Source: Olivibacter sitiensis DSM 17696
GTDB lineage: Bacteria; Bacteroidota; Bacteroidia; Sphingobacteriales; Sphingobacteriaceae
DNA: 64,000 bases
NCBI RefSeq assembly: GCF_000427965.1
Contig: NZ_ATZA01000022.1
Span: 17,127 to 81,126 of the forward strand
Direction: 5' to 3'
Shown here: piece after piece, positions 43,541-52,842 of the stretch
Layout: each line of letters opens with the position of its first letter
Numbering within the stretch: position 1 is the first letter of the stretch
The notes under the pieces: model-generated
Told to the model about the DNA's origin: nothing
The model's input: only the letters and a program-made list of their open reading frames with translations
Database searches by the model: none
Translations under genes and position numbers: made by a program

Positions 43541-44851
43541 ATGGCTAGAGAAATTTTCGAAAACAAGCGCAAGGCCTTGCGCATCAACCTGAATGAAGAA
43601 ATATACGGCACCTTTGCCGAGATAGGGGCAGGGCAGGAAGTAGCCCGCAATTTTTTTACGGCCGGGGCGGCGTCAGGCACTATAGCAAAAACCATGAGTG
43701 CCTACGACATGGTTTTTAGTGATGCCATTTACGGGTCCGAGACCAACAAGCGTTATGTGAGTAGCTCGCGCTTAAAGAAAATGTTGGATCATGAATATGA
43801 TTTGCTGACAGAGCGGCTCACGGGATCCAAATACCAGAACAGGAAGTTCTTTGCCTTTGCCAATACGGTCACAACATTGAATTTCAGTAAGACCAATGAA
43901 CCGCATGGGTGGCTAGGCATCAAGTTTCAGCATGAAGTGGGGGGCGAGCCTAACGAGATTATGTTCCATGTGCGCTTGCTGGATAGCGACAATGTGTTGC
44001 AGAATGCGGTACTGGGCATTCTCGGTGTGAACCTCGTATTCGCGGCCTATTTTTATATCGATGATATACAAACGCTGATTGAGTCCTTGTCCGACAACAT
44101 TGCGGCGAATGCCGTAGAGATAGATTTTGTAAAAGTAAAGGGCCCCGCATTTCAGAATGTCGACGAACGATTGATCAATCTCTATCTCATTGCCAAAGGC
44201 TACGCTACAGCAGCTATCTTTGACAAGGCGGGCAATGCGCGACAAGCGAAAGATTTTTTGTACAAGAAGAATGTCATCATCCTGATAACCAAATATAGAC
44301 AGAAATCGACTCCAAATTTTGATCTGTTCAATAAGGCTGTCGACCAATTCAAACGTAATCTTGGCATTGACGATAGCGATCTGGTGGTAATGATTGAAGT
44401 ATTGATGTCTAATGTGCTGGACGATCATCCGCAGTTGAGTAATGACGATTTGGCCTATTTTGCCGCCCGGGCGGAAGAACTGTGTGCTACGGGCAATCAC
44501 GTACTGGTTTCCAACTTTACCAGAAACCATCAGCTTGCGGCCTTTTTGTCGCAGTTCAAACCGCGGAATGTGGGCATATCTACCAATATTTCCAACTTAC
44601 GCAATATATTCAATTCGAAGAACTATAAGGAAAATTACACCGATGAGTTGTTGGCTTATGCCAGCGGACTCTTTAGCAAAAATGTGAAGCTCTATGCTTA
44701 TCCATATTTGGACAAGAAAAATGACACCATCATTACCACAGCCAATATGCCTGTTTCTGAGGAAGCCAAGCCGCTGTTCGAGTTTTTGGTTAAGAACAAA
44801 TATATTATCGATATCGAGAATTACGACGAAAAATTCGTAAAAACGGTATAA
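43541..44851 (+). CDS. Conserved bacterial protein of unknown function
   Basis: A 436-residue soluble protein. I recall this family from many Bacteroidota and some cyanobacteria, where the N-terminus reads ENKRKALRINLNEEIYGTFA and IGAGQEVARNFF, followed by GAASGTIAKTMSAYDMVFSD; database names such as TonB-dependent receptor for it appear wrong, as there is no signal peptide or beta-barrel pattern. Later segments (LHVRLLDSDN-like, NKYIIDIENYDEKFV) give no enzyme motif. Its N-terminal glycine/alanine loop could bind a nucleotide. It ends just before a terminator shared with gcvP. Confidence 0.75.
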   Translation: MAREIFENKRKALRINLNEEIYGTFAEIGAGQEVARNFFTAGAASGTIAKTMSAYDMVFSDAIYGSETNKRYVSSSRLKKMLDHEYDLLTERLTGSKYQNRKFFAFANTVTTLNFSKTNEPHGWLGIKFQHEVGGEPNEIMFHVRLLDSDNVLQNAVLGILGVNLVFAAYFYIDDIQTLIESLSDNIAANAVEIDFVKVKGPAFQNVDERLINLYLIAKGYATAAIFDKAGNARQAKDFLYKKNVIILITKYRQKSTPNFDLFNKAVDQFKRNLGIDDSDLVVMIEVLMSNVLDDHPQLSNDDLAYFAARAEELCATGNHVLVSNFTRNHQLAAFLSQFKPRNVGISTNISNLRNIFNSKNYKENYTDELLAYASGLFSKNVKLYAYPYLDKKNDTIITTANMPVSEEAKPLFEFLVKNKYIIDIENYDEKFVKTV

Positions 44852-44870
44852 ATTGTCTAACTGCTACAAC

Positions 44871-44909
44871 AAAGGGCCAATACACAAAGTATCGGCCCTT
44901 TATTTTTTT
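44871..44909. terminator. Bidirectional terminator between convergent genes
   Basis: A 13-bp stem with a single A-C mismatch (AAAGGGCCAATAC / GTATCGGCCCTTT) and a 5-nt loop is followed by a T-run; it serves the plus gene ending at 44851 and lies just beyond the gcvP stop at 44922. Confidence 0.85.
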
Positions 44910-44921
44910 GTTTACTAAGTG

Positions 44922-47810
44922 CTATTCGACTTCCTGCATCTCGTAGCTACTCAATGGAGGGCACGAGCAGATCAAAGACCTGTCGCCATGCGAGTCATTT
45001 ACCCTACCTACCGATGGCCAGAACTTGTGTTCCTTTACATAAGGAAGTGGGAATGCCGCTTGTTGGCGACTATAGGGCCTATCCCAACTATCGCTACTAA
45101 TGACATCTACGGTATGAGGAGCATTTTTCAGCACATTATTTTCTTTGTCTGCCACGCCATCGGCTACGCTTTCTATTTCCTTGCGAATAGCTATTAACGC
45201 ATTGCAGAAGCGATCCAACTCTGCTTTTGGTTCCGACTCGGTAGGCTCTACCATAAGTGTGCCCGCTACAGGAAACGAAACAGTGGGCGCGTGGAAGCCA
45301 TAATCCATGAGCCGTTTGGCTATATCGCCCACTTCTACGCCATGGTTCTTGAAGCTCCTACAGTCCAGTATCATTTCATGCGCACAACGTCCATTGGCAC
45401 CAGCGTAGAGTACATCATAGTGAGATTCCAACCTAGACTTGATATAGTTGGCATTCAATATGGCGTATTTGGTGGCTTTTGCGAGTCCATCGGCACCCAT
45501 CATGGCGATATAGGCATGCGATATGATTAGAATAGAGGCGGAGCCGAATGGAGCAGCAGCCACGGCGTTGATGGAATTGTTTTCCTTGATATCTACCACG
45601 GAATGGCCGGGCAGGAAAGGAACTAAATGTGTGGCCACACCAATAGGCCCCATACCCGGACCACCACCACCGTGCGGAATACAGAATGTTTTGTGCAGAT
45701 TGAGGTGGCATACGTCAGCCCCTATGCTGGCAGGACTTGTCAAACCCACTTGCGCGTTCATGTTGGCGCCATCCATATAAACCTGTCCTCCGTTTTCATG
45801 GATTATTTGGCAAATGTCTACGATGGATTCCTCAAAGACACCGTGCGTAGAAGGATAGGTGACCATAAGACAACTTAGGTTGTCCTTGTACTGTGTTGCT
45901 TTTGCTTTCAGATCTTCTACATCTATATTCCCTTTATCATCACATTTGACCACGATGACCTTAAGTCCCGCCATAGCGGCCGAGGCGGGGTTGGTTCCAT
46001 GAGCGGAGGCGGGAATGAGCACCACATTGCGGTGGCTATCACCTCTTTCTTCGTGGTAGGCCTTGATGACCATTAGGCCTGTATATTCGCCCTGCGCACC
46101 TGAATTGGGCTGAAAACTCATTTTGGCAAAGCCGGTAATTTCGCAAAGCCATTGGTTTAGCTCATTCAATACCTGCATATAGCCGCCCACCTGGTCTACA
46201 GGGGCAAAAGGATGGATATCGCTGAACTCACTCCAGGTTACGGGTATCATTTCCGTGGTGGCATTGAGTTTCATGGTACATGATCCCAGGGGGATCATCG
46301 AATGGCAGAGTGACAAGTCCTTGGATTCAAGTGACTTGATGTAGCGTAGCATTTCGTGTTCGGAATGGTGGCTATTGAATACCTCATGGGACAAAAAATC
46401 CGATTGGCGTTGTAAGTGGCTAGGAATAGTAGTTGCTAGCTGCTCTGCTAGACCGTCAAAATCGATGTCGTTGACGCTCTTGCCCTTGACCTTTGCAAAT
46501 ACCCTGGCGATGTTTTTAACGTCTTCCACAGTGGTTGTTTCATCAAGAGACAAGTGGATGGCACCATTTGCCCCATAGAAGAAATTCATTTCATTGTTCA
46601 AGGCTTCTGCGTGCAAGGAATTGGCGAGCTCTCCAGCTGCTATGTTTAGTGTGTCGAAAAAAGCTGGGTTCGACTGTTCGTACCCAAGCTCATGCAATAC
46701 GCTAGAGAGAAGTACGGTCAATCCATGTATGCGTTCGGCAATGCCTTTAATACCCCTTGGCCCGTGGTATGCTGCGTAAAATCCAGCCATGATGGCCAAC
46801 AGTGCCTGGGCCGTACAGATGTTGGAAGAGGCCTTGTCGCGACGGATATGCTGCTCGCGCGTTTGCAGGGCCATGCGCAATGCATAATTGCCGGCGCTGT
46901 CTATCGATACCCCAATGATGCGGCCAGGGATGTTTCGCTTATAGGCTTCCTTAGTAGCAAAATAAGCGGCATGAGGACCTCCAAAGCCCATTGGTATGCC
47001 AAATCTTTGAGATGAACCTACCACGACATCGGCTCCCCATTCGCCGGGAGGCGTCAATAGCGCTAAGCTCATGATATCTGCAATTACGCAAAGTGTGCTG
47101 CCCTGTTCGTGTAGGGTGCCTACAAAAGAAGTGTAGTCTACAATAGTGCCATCTGCGGCTGGATATTGAACTATTGCACCAAAGATGTTAGGCGTAAATT
47201 CAGCTTCCTTGAAATCCCCTATATGCAAATTAATGCCATATGATGATGCCCTTGTGCGTAGTACATCTAGCGTCTGCGGAAAGATATTTTCATCCACAAA
47301 ATAAGTGTCGGCAGCTTTGTCCTTGCGCAAGTTATATTGCATAAACATCGCTTCTGCCGCTGCGGTGGCTTCATCCAATAGGCTCGCATTGGCTATTTCC
47401 ATACCCGTCAGGTCTATGATGGCTGTCTGGAAATTAAGCAAAGCCTGAAGCCTACCCTGTGCAATTTCTGCCTGATAAGGCGTGTATTGCGTGTACCATC
47501 CCGGATTTTCAAATATATTTCTTTGTATTACGGTAGGTAAAGTCACATCGTAGTACCCTTTTCCTATATAAGATTTAAATATTTTGTTCTTTGACGCTAC
47601 CTGTTTTATTTTTTTCAGATAAGCACTTTCGCTAAGCGCTTTGGGAAGATTGAGCGCCTTTTTCAGACGGATTTTTTCAGGGACAGTCTCCGATATCAAG
47701 TTGTCCAGGTTCGATGCATTGATTGTGGACAACATGTCGTCCGTGTCCTGTGCAGAAGTTGCGATATGTCTATCGGCAAATTCCTCTTTATAATTTATTT
47801 GTAAGCTCAT
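44922..47810 (-). CDS. gcvP: Glycine dehydrogenase (decarboxylating), P protein
   Basis: PLP-dependent P protein of the glycine cleavage system: decarboxylates glycine and passes the aminomethyl group to the lipoyl H protein. The single 962-residue chain contains both halves (GcvPA- and GcvPB-like), as in most proteobacteria and Bacteroidota. N-terminal landmarks: [20 protein letters not shown] and [11 protein letters not shown]-terminal half: [20 protein letters not shown] and the PLP-binding [20 protein letters not shown] with Lys707. It is monocistronic, convergent with the preceding gene and divergent from the hybrid kinase. gcvT and gcvH are elsewhere. Confidence 0.98.
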   Translation of the reverse strand: MSLQINYKEEFADRHIATSAQDTDDMLSTINASNLDNLISETVPEKIRLKKALNLPKALSESAYLKKIKQVASKNKIFKSYIGKGYYDVTLPTVIQRNIFENPGWYTQYTPYQAEIAQGRLQALLNFQTAIIDLTGMEIANASLLDEATAAAEAMFMQYNLRKDKAADTYFVDENIFPQTLDVLRTRASSYGINLHIGDFKEAEFTPNIFGAIVQYPAADGTIVDYTSFVGTLHEQGSTLCVIADIMSLALLTPPGEWGADVVVGSSQRFGIPMGFGGPHAAYFATKEAYKRNIPGRIIGVSIDSAGNYALRMALQTREQHIRRDKASSNICTAQALLAIMAGFYAAYHGPRGIKGIAERIHGLTVLLSSVLHELGYEQSNPAFFDTLNIAAGELANSLHAEALNNEMNFFYGANGAIHLSLDETTTVEDVKNIARVFAKVKGKSVNDIDFDGLAEQLATTIPSHLQRQSDFLSHEVFNSHHSEHEMLRYIKSLESKDLSLCHSMIPLGSCTMKLNATTEMIPVTWSEFSDIHPFAPVDQVGGYMQVLNELNQWLCEITGFAKMSFQPNSGAQGEYTGLMVIKAYHEERGDSHRNVVLIPASAHGTNPASAAMAGLKVIVVKCDDKGNIDVEDLKAKATQYKDNLSCLMVTYPSTHGVFEESIVDICQIIHENGGQVYMDGANMNAQVGLTSPASIGADVCHLNLHKTFCIPHGGGGPGMGPIGVATHLVPFLPGHSVVDIKENNSINAVAAAPFGSASILIISHAYIAMMGADGLAKATKYAILNANYIKSRLESHYDVLYAGANGRCAHEMILDCRSFKNHGVEVGDIAKRLMDYGFHAPTVSFPVAGTLMVEPTESEPKAELDRFCNALIAIRKEIESVADGVADKENNVLKNAPHTVDVISSDSWDRPYSRQQAAFPLPYVKEHKFWPSVGRVNDSHGDRSLICSCPPLSSYEMQEVE

Positions 47811-48162
47811 TAGATCGTGAATGTGTCAAAATTCTGGAGTGTATTTCTGAAGGGCATTTGCAACCAATCACCCCGCAAATTTCTCGCAAAGCTATTAAAA
47901 AAACAAAGCACTTTTTTCGTGAATTGAAATTTTACCGTTCAAAAGCAAAGAGCACTTGCTAAATCAAAATTTTTAGGATATAATTATCCGTTTGTGTGAT
48001 GTTTTCGGTTTTTAAGAAATCCAAAAACGAAGGACAATTTAATAAATTATTCGCTTACATTTGACAATTGTTTTGATTTTTGTGATTCAATCGGTGTTCA
48101 AATCGTTGATTCTGTAATTCAATGGTTTTCATACTTAGTTCAGTTTTAATTTGAATTAATCG
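47811..48162. other. Divergent intergenic region (gcvP / hybrid sensor kinase)
   Basis: 352 bp, AT-rich, with no credible gene. It holds a TACATTTG element (48056-48063) matching the Bacteroidota minus-7 consensus for the kinase. I see no glycine-riboswitch-like structure before gcvP by eye. Confidence 0.5.
48056..48063 (+). promoter_or_regulatory. Candidate minus-7 promoter element (TAnnTTTG) of the hybrid kinase
   Basis: TACATTTG matches the Bacteroidota minus-7 consensus and lies 100 bp upstream of the ATG. The expected TTTG about 19 bp further upstream is not present, so support is partial. Confidence 0.38.
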
Positions 48163-51100
48163 ATGTCTGTAAAAAATAAGTTATACGTTGGAGTACTTAT
48201 ATGTTTTGTTTCCATGGTCGGGATTGGTCTTTTTTTCGGCATCACGCTGAAAAAGCAGATGGATTCATCCAATATGGTTTTACATAGCCAAGAGGTGCTG
48301 AATCTGGCACAGGAGATCAAACATGTCGTCATACGTATGGAAACCAATAGGTTGGCCTACCGTTCTACTGTTGAAGATCGCTTTTTGATTTCCCAAGACT
48401 CTTTATCCGTTATTGGAGAGGCGCTTGTGAATAATTTGCGTGGATTGATAGTTGACAATGAATCACAACTTGCGTTATTAACGGAAATTGAGACGGCCAT
48501 CGACGCACTGACTTCCTATTGGGATGGTATGTCGCCACAGTCCTACAAATCGGAATTTGAGATATTGAAGCAGAGGACTTTGCAAGAGGAGGAATTGATA
48601 GGCGATTTTTATGTGTTGATCAACCAATTTGTGGAGAATGAGGAGATCTATCTCAAGGAAAGATTGTCTACCAATAGGCAGATGGTAGACAAAGTGTCAT
48701 TTCAAGTGTATCTCACCGCAGTAATTGTTTTCATAGCTTTTAGTTATCTCGTTTTTATCGTTAGGAAAGAGCTTCAGATGAGGTTAAAACTACAGCAACG
48801 TCTGAAAGACAAATTGAAGGAAATGGAGGGGCTGAATAGGTTAATGAAGAAAAGCAATTGGACATTGACCGGTGTGAGCAAGGTAAACGATGCAACACGA
48901 AATATTTATGAGATTAAAGATCTGATAGATAGCTGTCTTTCCCAGTTGACAGAATATATGGAAATACCAATGGCGGCAAGCTATCAATACGATGAAAATG
49001 AAGGACTGCTCAGGCCTATTGCCAACAAAGGTTTGTTTGCCGAACATTTGAAGACAAGTAAGTTGGGCGATGGTATTGTGGGGCAGGCAGCGGCCCAAAA
49101 AACCATCAAGGTAATTAATAATATCCCCGAGAATCATTTTTTTATAGACGGTACTTTTGGTAAACTTTCTTGCCGAAGCGTGGTCATAATACCGTTATAT
49201 TATTTGGACGAGTTGCTGGGTATTATAGAGCTGGGATTACTAAGGCCGGTGCACGATTCGGAATTGGAGTTTTTAAATATTGTGCAGCAAAACATAAGCA
49301 GTAGCATGTATAGTGTGCGCAAAAGCGAGCAAATTTTGGTCGTTGTAGATCAGCTAAATGCTCAAAAGGAGCAATTGGAACGGCAAAAGGAAGAACTTCT
49401 TCAAAAACATGAAGAAGTGGAGCGACAAGCAAATGAGTTGATGGTTTCTGAGGAAGAGCTAAGAGTACAGGAAGAGGAACTGCGGCAAATCAACTATGAG
49501 TTAAGTACGCAAAATGAGAGTTTGGAACATACAAGGCTGGAGCTTTCCAAGCAGAAAGAGGCGTTGGAAATCAGTAGCAAGTACAAATCCGAATTCTTGG
49601 CCAACATGTCGCATGAGCTGCGAACTCCATTGAACAGTGTACTCATCTTATCCAAGCTTTTGTCGGAAAATCAATCTGGCAATCTGACGGAAAAGCAGCA
49701 AGACTACAGTAAAATCATACATAAATCAGGTTCAGATTTGTTAAACCTAATAAATGATATCCTTGATTTAAGTAAGATCGAAGCGGGCAAAGTGGATTTT
49801 GTTTACAGCTTCGTGGACACTTCAGCCGTAGTGAGCGATATGCAGGAGTTGTTCAATGTCATGGCAGAAGACAAAAAAATTGATTTTGTCATCTCGGACC
49901 ACGTGCAAAAGTCATTTTACATAGATAGGAAAAGATTTTGTCAGATAATAAAAAACCTTTTGGCCAATGCCTTTAAGTTTACGCCATCTGGAGGTATGGT
50001 GTCGCTTGATATAACAGAAAATGAGGTGACAAACGAATTGGGGTTTGTGGTGCGAGATACGGGTATAGGAATACCAAAGGAGAAGGAAGAGGCTATTTTT
50101 GAAGCTTTTCAGCAAGCCGATGGTTCTACTAACCGTGTGTTTGGAGGAACTGGTCTTGGTCTATCCATTAGCAAGGAGTTGGCGCTTAGAATGGGGGGGA
50201 AGATCACCGTGAGTAGTACCGTAGGCAAGGGCAGTACATTTTCGGTATGGGTACCCATGGATAATAGGCAATTGGATCCCAGCGATGAAGCAACGGCGAC
50301 GGAGCTCGACAAAGCACTTCCGGTAAATTTGATCACAAATACACCCAAGCCCTTGGCTTTGAGAAGCGAGAATATCTGTAAAACGGTCATCGAACAGCAG
50401 CTGGTGGAAGATGATAGATTGTCTGTAATGCCTGGGGACAACGTCATTCTGATAGTGGAAGACGATGAGGCATTTGCCACAATTTTGAGAGATTTTATAA
50501 GGAGCAATGGCTTTCTTGCGATCATTGCCTTAGCGGGCGATGAAGGGATATATTGCGCCAGGAAATATAAGCCCAAGGCGATCATATTGGACATGAACTT
50601 GCCCGTGCTGCACGGGCGGCAAGTGTTGGAAATCATTCGTGAAGACGAAAACATGTTTCAAATTCCCATTCATGTTGTTTCTTCGGAAGAAAATATGGGG
50701 ATAGATACTCGTCAGATAACTGGTTATACTATCAAGCCAGTAACGATAGAGGCGATCAATATGATATTTGACACATTGGTGCAGAAGATGGACAATACCA
50801 AAAATGGGGTTTTGCTGATGGGACCAAATAAGGAGAGAAGAGAGATGCTCGAGGATTTGATCAAGCGCCTGTTGGCTATCCCTTGTTTGGAGGTTCAAGA
50901 CATGTCTTCTATGGAGAGCTTGGCTAGCTCCAATAATTATTGCTGCCTGATTTACAATATGGAAGGGCGCTTGAGCTACTATTGGAATGAGTTGATTAAG
51001 GTGAAGGAGGTATTGGCCAAACACGAAATTGAGTTGATCGTTTATTTGGAAAAAGAGCTCAACAGAAATGAGGAGTTAAAATTGAAACGCATATCGTCGA

Positions 51101-51651
51101 TCGTTATCTACCACTCAGAGCAGGCACACGAACGGATAATTGATGAGCTGAATCTTTATTTCCAGACCAAGGCTCCATTGAAAAGCAACAAAAAAATAGA
51201 ACAGGAAGTGCAGGCATTTGATGTAGCATATAAGTCGATTGGTAAGACAGCGTCGGGTTCTATGGTCGGTATTCTGTCCGGAAAGGCTATTTTGTTGGTA
51301 GACGATGATATGAGGAATATATTTGCATTAAGTGCCCTTTTGGATAACAAAGGGATCCCCGTGGTAACGGCAGAAAATGGATTGGAAGCCTTAGAACTAT
51401 TGGAGGAAAAAGGTGATCAGATTGCTTTGATATTGATGGATATCATGATGCCTGTGATGGATGGGTATGATACGATCCGTAAAATAAGGGAGAGTTCTTA
51501 TTCTTGGGCTGGTGTTCCGATTATTGCGCTAACTGCCAAGGCAATGCCGGAAGATGAACGAAAATGTATGGAAGCAGGGGCTTCCGATTATATAAGTAAG
51601 CCAGTAGACTCTCAGAAGTTGATTTCTCTGTTGAAAATATGGTTGTCCTGA
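48163..51651 (+). CDS. Hybrid sensor histidine kinase with GAF domain and three receiver-like domains
   Basis: A 1162-residue membrane signalling protein. In order: TM1 (about 6-26), a helical periplasmic CHASE3-like domain (about 30-180), TM2 (about 182-200), a GAF domain (about 245-385), a long coiled coil rich in Glu/Gln (about 395-475), HisKA with SHELRTP (His484), HATPase_c (ANAFKFTPSGG, DTGIGIP, GGTGLGLSISKELA), receiver 1 (IVEDDEA, Asp810 in IILDMNLPVL), a central receiver-like segment in which CCLIYNMEGR has Asn at the phospho-site, and receiver 3 (LVDDDMRN, Asp1093 in LILMDIMMPVMDG, KPVDSQKL). The stimulus is unknown. The gene is followed 4 bp later by a receiver-kinase gene and both form an operon. 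Confidence 0.94.
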   Translation: MSVKNKLYVGVLICFVSMVGIGLFFGITLKKQMDSSNMVLHSQEVLNLAQEIKHVVIRMETNRLAYRSTVEDRFLISQDSLSVIGEALVNNLRGLIVDNESQLALLTEIETAIDALTSYWDGMSPQSYKSEFEILKQRTLQEEELIGDFYVLINQFVENEEIYLKERLSTNRQMVDKVSFQVYLTAVIVFIAFSYLVFIVRKELQMRLKLQQRLKDKLKEMEGLNRLMKKSNWTLTGVSKVNDATRNIYEIKDLIDSCLSQLTEYMEIPMAASYQYDENEGLLRPIANKGLFAEHLKTSKLGDGIVGQAAAQKTIKVINNIPENHFFIDGTFGKLSCRSVVIIPLYYLDELLGIIELGLLRPVHDSELEFLNIVQQNISSSMYSVRKSEQILVVVDQLNAQKEQLERQKEELLQKHEEVERQANELMVSEEELRVQEEELRQINYELSTQNESLEHTRLELSKQKEALEISSKYKSEFLANMSHELRTPLNSVLILSKLLSENQSGNLTEKQQDYSKIIHKSGSDLLNLINDILDLSKIEAGKVDFVYSFVDTSAVVSDMQELFNVMAEDKKIDFVISDHVQKSFYIDRKRFCQIIKNLLANAFKFTPSGGMVSLDITENEVTNELGFVVRDTGIGIPKEKEEAIFEAFQQADGSTNRVFGGTGLGLSISKELALRMGGKITVSSTVGKGSTFSVWVPMDNRQLDPSDEATATELDKALPVNLITNTPKPLALRSENICKTVIEQQLVEDDRLSVMPGDNVILIVEDDEAFATILRDFIRSNGFLAIIALAGDEGIYCARKYKPKAIILDMNLPVLHGRQVLEIIREDENMFQIPIHVVSSEENMGIDTRQITGYTIKPVTIEAINMIFDTLVQKMDNTKNGVLLMGPNKERREMLEDLIKRLLAIPCLEVQDMSSMESLASSNNYCCLIYNMEGRLSYYWNELIKVKEVLAKHEIELIVYLEKELNRNEELKLKRISSIVIYHSEQAHERIIDELNLYFQTKAPLKSNKKIEQEVQAFDVAYKSIGKTASGSMVGILSGKAILLVDDDMRNIFALSALLDNKGIPVVTAENGLEALELLEEKGDQIALILMDIMMPVMDGYDTIRKIRESSYSWAGVPIIALTAKAMPEDERKCMEAGASDYISKPVDSQKLISLLKIWLS

Positions 51652-51655
51652 TAAT

Positions 51656-52774
51656 ATGGAAGATAATATGGTAGAAGAGGCAAAGAAAGTAAAGATTTTA
51701 TTAGTCGATGATAAGGAAGAAAATTTAATATCGCTTGAGGCTATGCTGGAAGAAAGCCATCGTGTTTTCCTGAAAGCAACCAATGGGAATGATGCACTTA
51801 AGATCGCCTTGAAAACACCCGATCTGGCTTTGATTATATTGGATGTACAAATGCCGGAGATGGATGGTTATGAGGTAGCCAATCTGTTGCAAGCCAATTC
51901 TAAGACAAGGCATATATCCATTATTTTTGTGACAGCCATCAATAAAGAAGAACAATATGTTTTGAGAGGCTATCAGGAGGGGGCTATAGCCTATTTGTCC
52001 AAGCCACTCGATATTGCTATCACCCAACAACAGGTGAAGGTGTTCGAGAAATTATATTTTTATCAGCGCGACCTAAAACAACTATTGCAGGAGAAGAATG
52101 ATATCAATCAACAGTTGGAACGTTTTATGTATGTGGTGGCGCATGACTTAAAGTCTCCGTTAACCAGTGTCATGTCGTTGATGTCCTACCTGCAAGAAAT
52201 GCCTGAGGTGTCTAGTTCCGAATTGCTCAAACCTAATTTTGATCTTTGTCAAGATACCTTGCGGTATATGCAACATATGATAGGATCCATATTGGACTAC
52301 TCTGCAACCGGTGTAAAAGATAGCCAGAAATCTTTTGTAGACGTTGGAAATTTGTTGCAACATATATTGCAGGTGCTGAAATTGGGAGAAAATGTAGTGG
52401 TGCGCATTGCTGAGCCGATGCCTGTATTGAATACACCTTATATTAAACTACAGCAGGTTTTTCAAAATATAATTTCCAATGCCATAAAACACAATGACAA
52501 GCCTATTTGTGAGATTGACATCTATTTTGAGCACGCAGATGATTACTATTATCGTTTTTGCGTGAAGGATAATGGGAAAGGAGTGTCAAAAGAGGACAGG
52601 ATCCGGATCTTCAATCTTTTTGAGAAAACGGTAATTGCTGAAGGAAAAAGAGAGAACAATACCGGTGTGGGATTGAATATCGTAAAGTTATTGGTAGAAG
52701 AACAGGGAGGAAAACTGACTTTGGAAAGCAATCCTCAAGGAGGAAGCATTTTCTCCTTTACCTGGCAAAAATAA
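51656..52774 (+). CDS. Receiver domain-histidine kinase fusion (REC-HisKA-HATPase)
   Basis: A 372-residue soluble protein with inverted order: receiver first (about 8-130), with LLVDDKEENL, Asp63 in LIILDVQMPEMDG and KPLDIAI; a coiled linker (about 135-155); HisKA with VVAHDLKSPLTSVMSL (His163); HATPase_c with NAIKHNDKPI, DNGKGV and NNTGVGLNIVKLL. Such proteins take a phosphoryl group in and signal to another receiver. The gene is 4 bp behind the hybrid kinase, so the two plausibly form a multistep relay. No DNA-binding output domain exists in either protein. Confidence 0.93.
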   Translation: MEDNMVEEAKKVKILLVDDKEENLISLEAMLEESHRVFLKATNGNDALKIALKTPDLALIILDVQMPEMDGYEVANLLQANSKTRHISIIFVTAINKEEQYVLRGYQEGAIAYLSKPLDIAITQQQVKVFEKLYFYQRDLKQLLQEKNDINQQLERFMYVVAHDLKSPLTSVMSLMSYLQEMPEVSSSELLKPNFDLCQDTLRYMQHMIGSILDYSATGVKDSQKSFVDVGNLLQHILQVLKLGENVVVRIAEPMPVLNTPYIKLQQVFQNIISNAIKHNDKPICEIDIYFEHADDYYYRFCVKDNGKGVSKEDRIRIFNLFEKTVIAEGKRENNTGVGLNIVKLLVEEQGGKLTLESNPQGGSIFSFTWQK

Positions 52775-52778
52775 GAAT

Positions 52779-52821
52779 GTCTGTCTCCTATGCTTGTTGC
52801 AAGCAAACATAGGAGACAGAC
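52779..52821. terminator. Strong hairpin between convergent genes
   Basis: A perfect 14-bp stem (GTCTGTCTCCTATG / CATAGGAGACAGAC) encloses a smaller inner hairpin (GCTTG-TTG-CAAGC). No long T-run follows, but its position 5 bp after one stop and 22 bp before the other end of the convergent gene suggests a terminator or processing signal. Confidence 0.7.
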
Positions 52822-52842
52822 TAATAACTAGCAGAGGTCGCT

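Noticed and set aside
43913..44530. 205-codon minus-strand frame
   Set aside because: Antisense to the conserved gene at 43541-44851; no recognisable domain.
47811..48162. Glycine riboswitch before gcvP
   Set aside because: No tandem aptamer-like conserved helices are visible in the divergent region; a covariance search would be decisive.
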